From the NCBI GenBank assembly GCA_003427395.1, contig BFEA01000664.1:135001-170986 (forward strand): a DNA stretch of 35,986 nt. The letters run 5' to 3'. Positions 31,701-35,986 of the stretch are shown here, piece by piece. The DNA is from Chara braunii. Its lineage: Eukaryota; Streptophyta; Charophyceae; Charales; Characeae. A program made the translations under genes and the position numbers. The notes below the pieces were generated by a model, which was not told the origin of the DNA, made no database searches, and was given only the letters and a program-made list of their open reading frames with translations. Positions within the stretch are counted from its first letter, which is position 1, and each line of letters starts with the position of its first letter.

Positions 31701-31931
31701 AAGAGGAGAGAGGATACTCACCTGGTCGCATCCTCTGCTTACCATATGTGAGGGTGAAGACTTGCGGGAGGTGTGATGCAACTACGGATGGCGACGTGAG
31801 GGTGAGCCGGTCATCGGTTCGACTTGGTGAAGTAGGCGCTTATGCTTGTCGTGTCCCCAGGCTGTAGTCGAAGTATGCTCAGCTTCGTGACAAATCATGC
31901 TGGGGGGCAAGAGAGAAAGACAGATGAGTCT

Positions 31932-32164
31932 CCAATCCCGCGGCCTGATCCATATACTTTCGTCGATTGGATGAACTAAATCGAAAAAACTTACCACTAG
32001 ATCATTGAAACATACGTTGCTATGTGCATACGTGTGTGTGTGTGTGTGCAAACATACACCAATCTCGCGGCGGACATCACGATACTTCCGTAGGTAGGAT
32101 GAGCGAAATCTGATGGATCTACCACGAGAATAAGGATATGTACGCCGCTAATGTGTGTGTGTGT
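31932..32164. repeat. Diverged tandem duplication ending in (GT)n
   Basis: 31932-32048 and 32059-32164 align: CCAATC-CGCGGC, ATACTT-CGT, GGATGA-C-AAATC, a CCAC-AGA block and a terminal (GT)n in each, offset about 127 bp. The dinucleotide run forms part of each unit. Confidence 0.75.
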
Positions 32165-32649
32165 GGTTATGAGAGCGAGAGACATGCACACGTCGGAGTA
32201 GCGCCATGGGGAAACGAACGTGAAGGGAAACGGGGAAAGGATACCACAGTAACTAGGAAGGAGTACTTTGCACAAAGGTGAGGAGTGTGGGACAGGACAG
32301 AACGAGGAGACGAAGATGAAGGATTGGGGGGGGGGATATGCGAACAAGTAGAGAGTGCAGAAGGGGGAAGAAGAGGATCAGGAGAAGAATCGAAAAAGAC
32401 AAAGCTGGCACATAATAGAATGTGGATGACAAGCGTGTAAAGGAGGAAGCATATGAGGGTTGGACGGTGATGGAAAAGAAGAAGGGGAAGAAGAAGAAGA
32501 GGGAGTAAGGAGGGAGAAGAACGAGGCAAGAGCACTTACCTAGTCGTGATCACAGTCAGCTGAAGCTAGTCTAATGAATATTTTCATGTTCTAGCGGGGT
32601 ACTCACTCCCGCTTGCGTATTATGAGCGCCGCAGCCGTGAGACCGGTGG

Positions 32650-33042
32650 GTGTGCACAAGAGAAAATGAGAGAGAGAGAGGAAGGTGGTTGATGGGGCAA
32701 AGGCAAGTACCTGGCCCAGGCAACAGTCTACGATCGATCGACATCTTTAAGTACTTCGTTTGCTGACTTCAACAGTTGCATTGACAATTAGTAAGCAGGT
32801 AGGGTTCGGCGCTGAGCGCCAAGTAGGGAGATAAGCCTGGAAACGTGTGTTGAAGATGGTGAAAGCTAACTCTCATGGGTGTTCGGCCTTCATTATTACG
32901 GTTCGACATTGGTGTTACAGTGGTGCAATGCTGCTTCCTGGACACTGAGACTTTCTGGCATTCAATGTGATTGTGCCTTCTGGATATAGTCATCTCGCCA
33001 TTGCTCATTTCCTTTGCACGCTAGCTATTATTATTACTATTA

Positions 33043-33092
<50 letters not shown>

Positions 33093-33172
33093 GTTATTAT
33101 TATTATTATTATCATTATTATTATTCCTATTATTATTATCAATATTATTATTATTATCAGTATTGTTTGATA
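32650..33172. repeat. Diverged ~500-bp repeat, copy 1, with (ATT)n tail
   Basis: Aligns in order with 34735-35292: GAGAGA run, GT-CCTG-C-A-GTCTA, ATCTTTA-GTA-TT, GACTTCAAC-GTTGCATTG, TTGAAGATGG, TTCAATGTGA, CATCTCGCCATTGC, then a long ATT run (33022-33172). The reverse strand carries CCAG|GTACTT-like sites before a C/T-rich run. Confidence 0.75.
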
Positions 33173-33229
33173 TTATTTTAGTAATCATTACAAAAGGCAC
33201 AGAGATGGATGGTCACATAAGATAGACGA

Positions 33230-33660
33230 GGGAGAGAGAGGAAGACGCAGAGAGAGAGAGAGAGAGGAAGAGATTGACAAAACAAGAACGGACGGACAAG
33301 TGCATACGGACAAAACCCATGACATGCAGACAGGACACACAGACTGAAGGACACTCAGTCGAAATACACAGTCGAAATACACCAATAGAAATACATAATC
33401 AGAAAACACAGAATGACACAGTCGGAGAGAGCAGTCATATACGTTGTCAGACGCACAGACGAGGATGCGAACAAGCAGATAAACACAGTCAAACGAGCGG
33501 TCGGACACTGAACAGACAAAGACGAATGCAGTCGGTCAGGCAGAGAGAAGCAAACAGACAACAATAGGCAAACATGCAAAGACAAGAAAGACACTGGCGG
33601 ATAAAAACGGACAATCAAAACAAAAGAATACGAAAACGGAGAATGAGACAGAGAAATAGG
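33230..33660. repeat. GA/CA-rich simple sequence with a 13-14-bp degenerate repeat
   Basis: GAGAGAG runs at 33229-33267. At about 33356-33410 the unit CAGTCGAAATACA repeats about four times with changes. The rest is rich in GACA. No gene supported. Confidence 0.5.
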
Positions 33661-33770
33661 GACAAGTTGGTGGTTAATTCTCCGCGGTGTTGTCGAAAAT
33701 GTAGGTCCCTGCACGCATAGCGCGCGGATGATGGAAGATAGCATGTTTACCGTCCATATCACTACGTCTA

Positions 33771-33843
33771 TTTTATGATGATGATTATTATTATTATTAT
33801 TATTATTATTGTTAGTATTATTATTATTATTATTATTATTATT
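33771..33843. repeat. (ATT)n microsatellite
   Basis: About 23 ATT units with GATGAT at the start and one GTTAGT interruption. Unlike the other two ATT runs, the sequence before it does not match the 500-bp repeat. Confidence 0.95.
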
Positions 33844-34250
33844 GCAAACAGACTCGCTTTCTTCTTCTTTCGACTAACATATAGACAGATGAAAATCCTG
33901 AGCAGGTGACAGATGTGACACGAGGATCAGAGATATGAAGACCGGGAACACAGTTCAGATACAAAATTTACCGCAGGTTGGCTACGGGCCAAAGTGCCTG
34001 CACATCTCCCTTCCGAAACTGAGTCCACCACCCGTCCACAAACATACTCAACTCCGGATATCCCTGAATGTCCCACTCACACTCACTTAGTACTTCACAC
34101 GCAGTGAACTCTATCTCTACGCTAAGAGCAGCTATGGCCACTCTACTACGACAGGATATGGACGATCTATCTCCTTGCAACCCATCTCAACCTTGGGCAT
34201 CTGCAGACACCTCACACAAAATACTTGGGCAGCATTTCCGCATGACTCAC

Positions 34251-34321
34251 GTAGGGATGAATGAATGGTCGGGAGTAGGGATGAATGAATGGTCGGGAGT
34301 AGGGATGAATGAATGGTCGGG
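34251..34321. repeat. 24-bp tandem repeat, three copies
   Basis: Identical units start at 34251, 34275 and 34299 (GTAGGGATGAATGAATGGTC and four more bases); the last lacks its final base. The unit length is a multiple of three, so an 88-codon plus frame (34068-34334) reads a repeated GMNEWSGV, but that frame has no other sign of being a gene. Confidence 0.95.
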
Positions 34322-34734
34322 CACCGCCTCTTGATTTATACTTCTGTTGGCCGTTGGTCTGCCCTTTTGACATCGGGCCCTTGGTACACACAGAACCCCA
34401 TGGTATTTGTTGACTGGACTAAGAGAGACTGGGACTGTGTACCGCTGACTGGACTGAATAGGACTGCCCACTTTACCACCTGCCTATGAACCGCATCCTT
34501 GGACTCAAGGAGAACCAACTCCGGTTTCCTCGGAAGACTGTATACCTGACCCTTCGATGCTATAACAGCTACGACTTCTACCATAACTTAGACCCCAAAT
34601 CTACAGACCTACAACTCAAGCTCATATGGGTCAACTGTTACGGTACATGGGTAAGGACGAGACCTGGGATCGAGCCTAGGAACTGCGTCTGCTACCGTGA
34701 AAGTGAGACCCGTTTCAACTGTATCACTATCCGA

Positions 34735-35148
34735 GAAAGAGAGGAAGAGAAAAAGAGAGAGAGAAACGAGTTTGATGATGTAAGGGCACATACGTGGTCC
34801 TGACGATGGTCTATAATGGTCAACATCTTTATGTATTTTAGTTCTGCTGCTGACGTCAACTGGATGCATTGTCATTTCGTAGGCTGCACTAGGCTAAGCT
34901 GTGTGATTGTAGTCTGGATACCGAGCACAAGTGGGGAAAAGACTCTTGATAATTATGTTGAAGACGGCGAGGGTATGTTCCCATTAATAATCTGATGCAA
35001 TGTTCTGATTCTTCGTTGGTGTAATAGCGGCGCGTTATTGCTTTGCGGACAGTGTCGGACTTCTTGACTTTCAATGTGACTTCGCAATCTGGGATCTGCT
35101 ATTTCGCCGTTGCACACTTACCTTCTGATACTAGTAGTAGTATTATTG

Positions 35149-35222
<74 letters not shown>

Positions 35223-35292
35223 ATTATTATTATTTGTTGTTGTTGTTGTTGTTGTTGTTATTATTATTATTATTATTATTATTGTTGTTGTG
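34735..35292. repeat. Diverged ~500-bp repeat, copy 2, with mixed ATT/GTT tail
   Basis: Second copy of 32650-33172. Its tail is (ATT)n, (GTT)n, (ATT)n, (GTT)n, (ATT)n from about 35141 to 35291. The block change suggests repeated T-to-G conversion and expansion of the original ATT run. Minus frames of poly-Asn and plus frames of poly-Leu, Ile or Val here are artefacts of the repeat. Confidence 0.75.
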
Positions 35293-35320
35293 AGGATTGA
35301 GCCCTCAAGAAGGGGCCTTG

Positions 35321-35531
35321 ACATGATTTACATGTTCTGGGCTAAGGGCCCAGCAAGCCTCGTGCCCGCCCTAAGTGAAGGCGGGCCAGCAAATCAACAA
35401 GAGCCCTCTGTGCAAACATTTCACGAAGTGGGGTCCATAAACTGCAGCACGCCAGTTGGTTGGAGTGCACCGAGTATCAGAGCTCTGCAACTGCAGAAAT
35501 CCCAGGGCCCCAGAGTTGGTTAGGCCCTGGG
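35321..35531. other. Cluster of four GC-rich or AT-centred hairpins
   Basis: ACATG/CATGT (35321-35335), CTGGGC/GCCCAG (35337-35353), GCCCGCC/GGCGGGC (35364-35386) and CCCAGGGCC/GGCCCTGGG (35501-35531, perfect 9 bp, 13-base loop). All lie within 210 bases just after the microsatellite. Function unknown. Confidence 0.6.
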
Positions 35532-35986
35532 CACATAAACGTGAGGACGACAATACATGCTGGATATAGAGGCTGAAAATGCCAATGGGAAACCGGGTCC
35601 ACTATCTGAATCTGGCCGCAGGCCTTGATGAAAGAGGCGCAACTGCATCTCCTGGGCCCCAACCGCATTGGGCCTGGGTACAGGTAGTGGGGCCCAAGCG
35701 CAGGCTCAAGGGAGGCCGCCCACACGCAACACTGGCATATAGGCAGGGAGGGCGAGTGGGCAGGGATCTTGGCCATTGCGAGCAATGTGGGCACGGTGCG
35801 CGTTTGCGAGGTGTTGCGCTGCGCTAGGCTGAGGTAGAGGCAGGCTAGCGCTAAGCGGTAGACCGTTGTCTGGGCGCAGGGTGCTGGCGGTCAAAGTCGG
35901 CCTGCCTGTGGGCGCACAGGAGGACGGGCGAAGGTGGTTCTTCGGAGGTGAAGGGCGCTGTCTGGGATAACAAGGGAGAGTGAGGG
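35532..35986. other. GC-rich non-coding end of window
   Basis: Contains further GGGCC runs (35660-35695). Open frames on both strands overlap and show no domains. No gene supported. Confidence 0.4.

Noticed and set aside
33020-33170. Homopolymer-like Ile, Leu, Val or Asn proteins in the ATT/GTT runs (also 35118-35324)
   Set aside because: Direct translation of microsatellites.
34626-34690. tRNA-derived SINE promoter (GGGATCGAGCC resembles a B box)
   Set aside because: No matching A box at the right distance and no second copy seen in the window.

Overview
This looks like repeat-dense, gene-poor eukaryotic nuclear DNA. No cellular gene, rRNA, tRNA or bacterial-type feature could be supported. 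An 18-base primer-binding site that closely matches the 3' end of plant tRNA-Asp, the Ty3-type gag remnants with zinc knuckles, the long microsatellites and the nested insertions suggest a plant or streptophyte alga with a large genome. The species cannot be named from the sequence.

The main structure is one nested retroelement at 1451-20264, about 18.8 kb. It lies in a 26-bp tandem array. If it is removed, keeping one copy of the CCGA on each side (1447-1450 and 20265-20268), the array rejoins in exact register. Its interior (7503-11991) holds the tRNA-Asp primer-binding site (7505-7522), a broken gag (9259-10387, three frames) and a polypurine tract (11978-11991). No pol was seen, so it was probably non-autonomous.

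Its two ends are unusual. In place of two identical LTRs there are two giant palindromes with different arms and the same ~1.75 kb core in the same orientation. I call the arms X and Y and the core C. The left end is Y'-C-Y (arms ~2.2 kb) and the right end is X-C-X' (arms ~3.2 kb). A simple reading is an ancestral LTR of X-C-Y (about 7.2 kb, TGTCG...CGACA) in an element that was inserted in reverse. The segment from one core to the other (about 3.62-17.11 kb) then flipped, either in the genome or during assembly. The core carries about ten regularly spaced stem-loops. Eight of them share an AACTTA loop on stems that vary in sequence but mostly still pair.

The element sits in the pyrimidine-rich leader (about 560-1450, continuing at 20269-20880) of an older gag element, whose gag (20881-22855) is also broken and ends in a CCHC knuckle after a charged coiled-coil region. 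From 22.9 kb to the end there is AT-rich intergenic DNA, a 940-base assembly gap (25039-25978), a GC-rich stretch without recognisable genes, a second polypurine tract with an LTR start of a related element (about 29.25-29.31 kb), and a microsatellite-rich tail with diverged direct repeats that end in (ATT)n.
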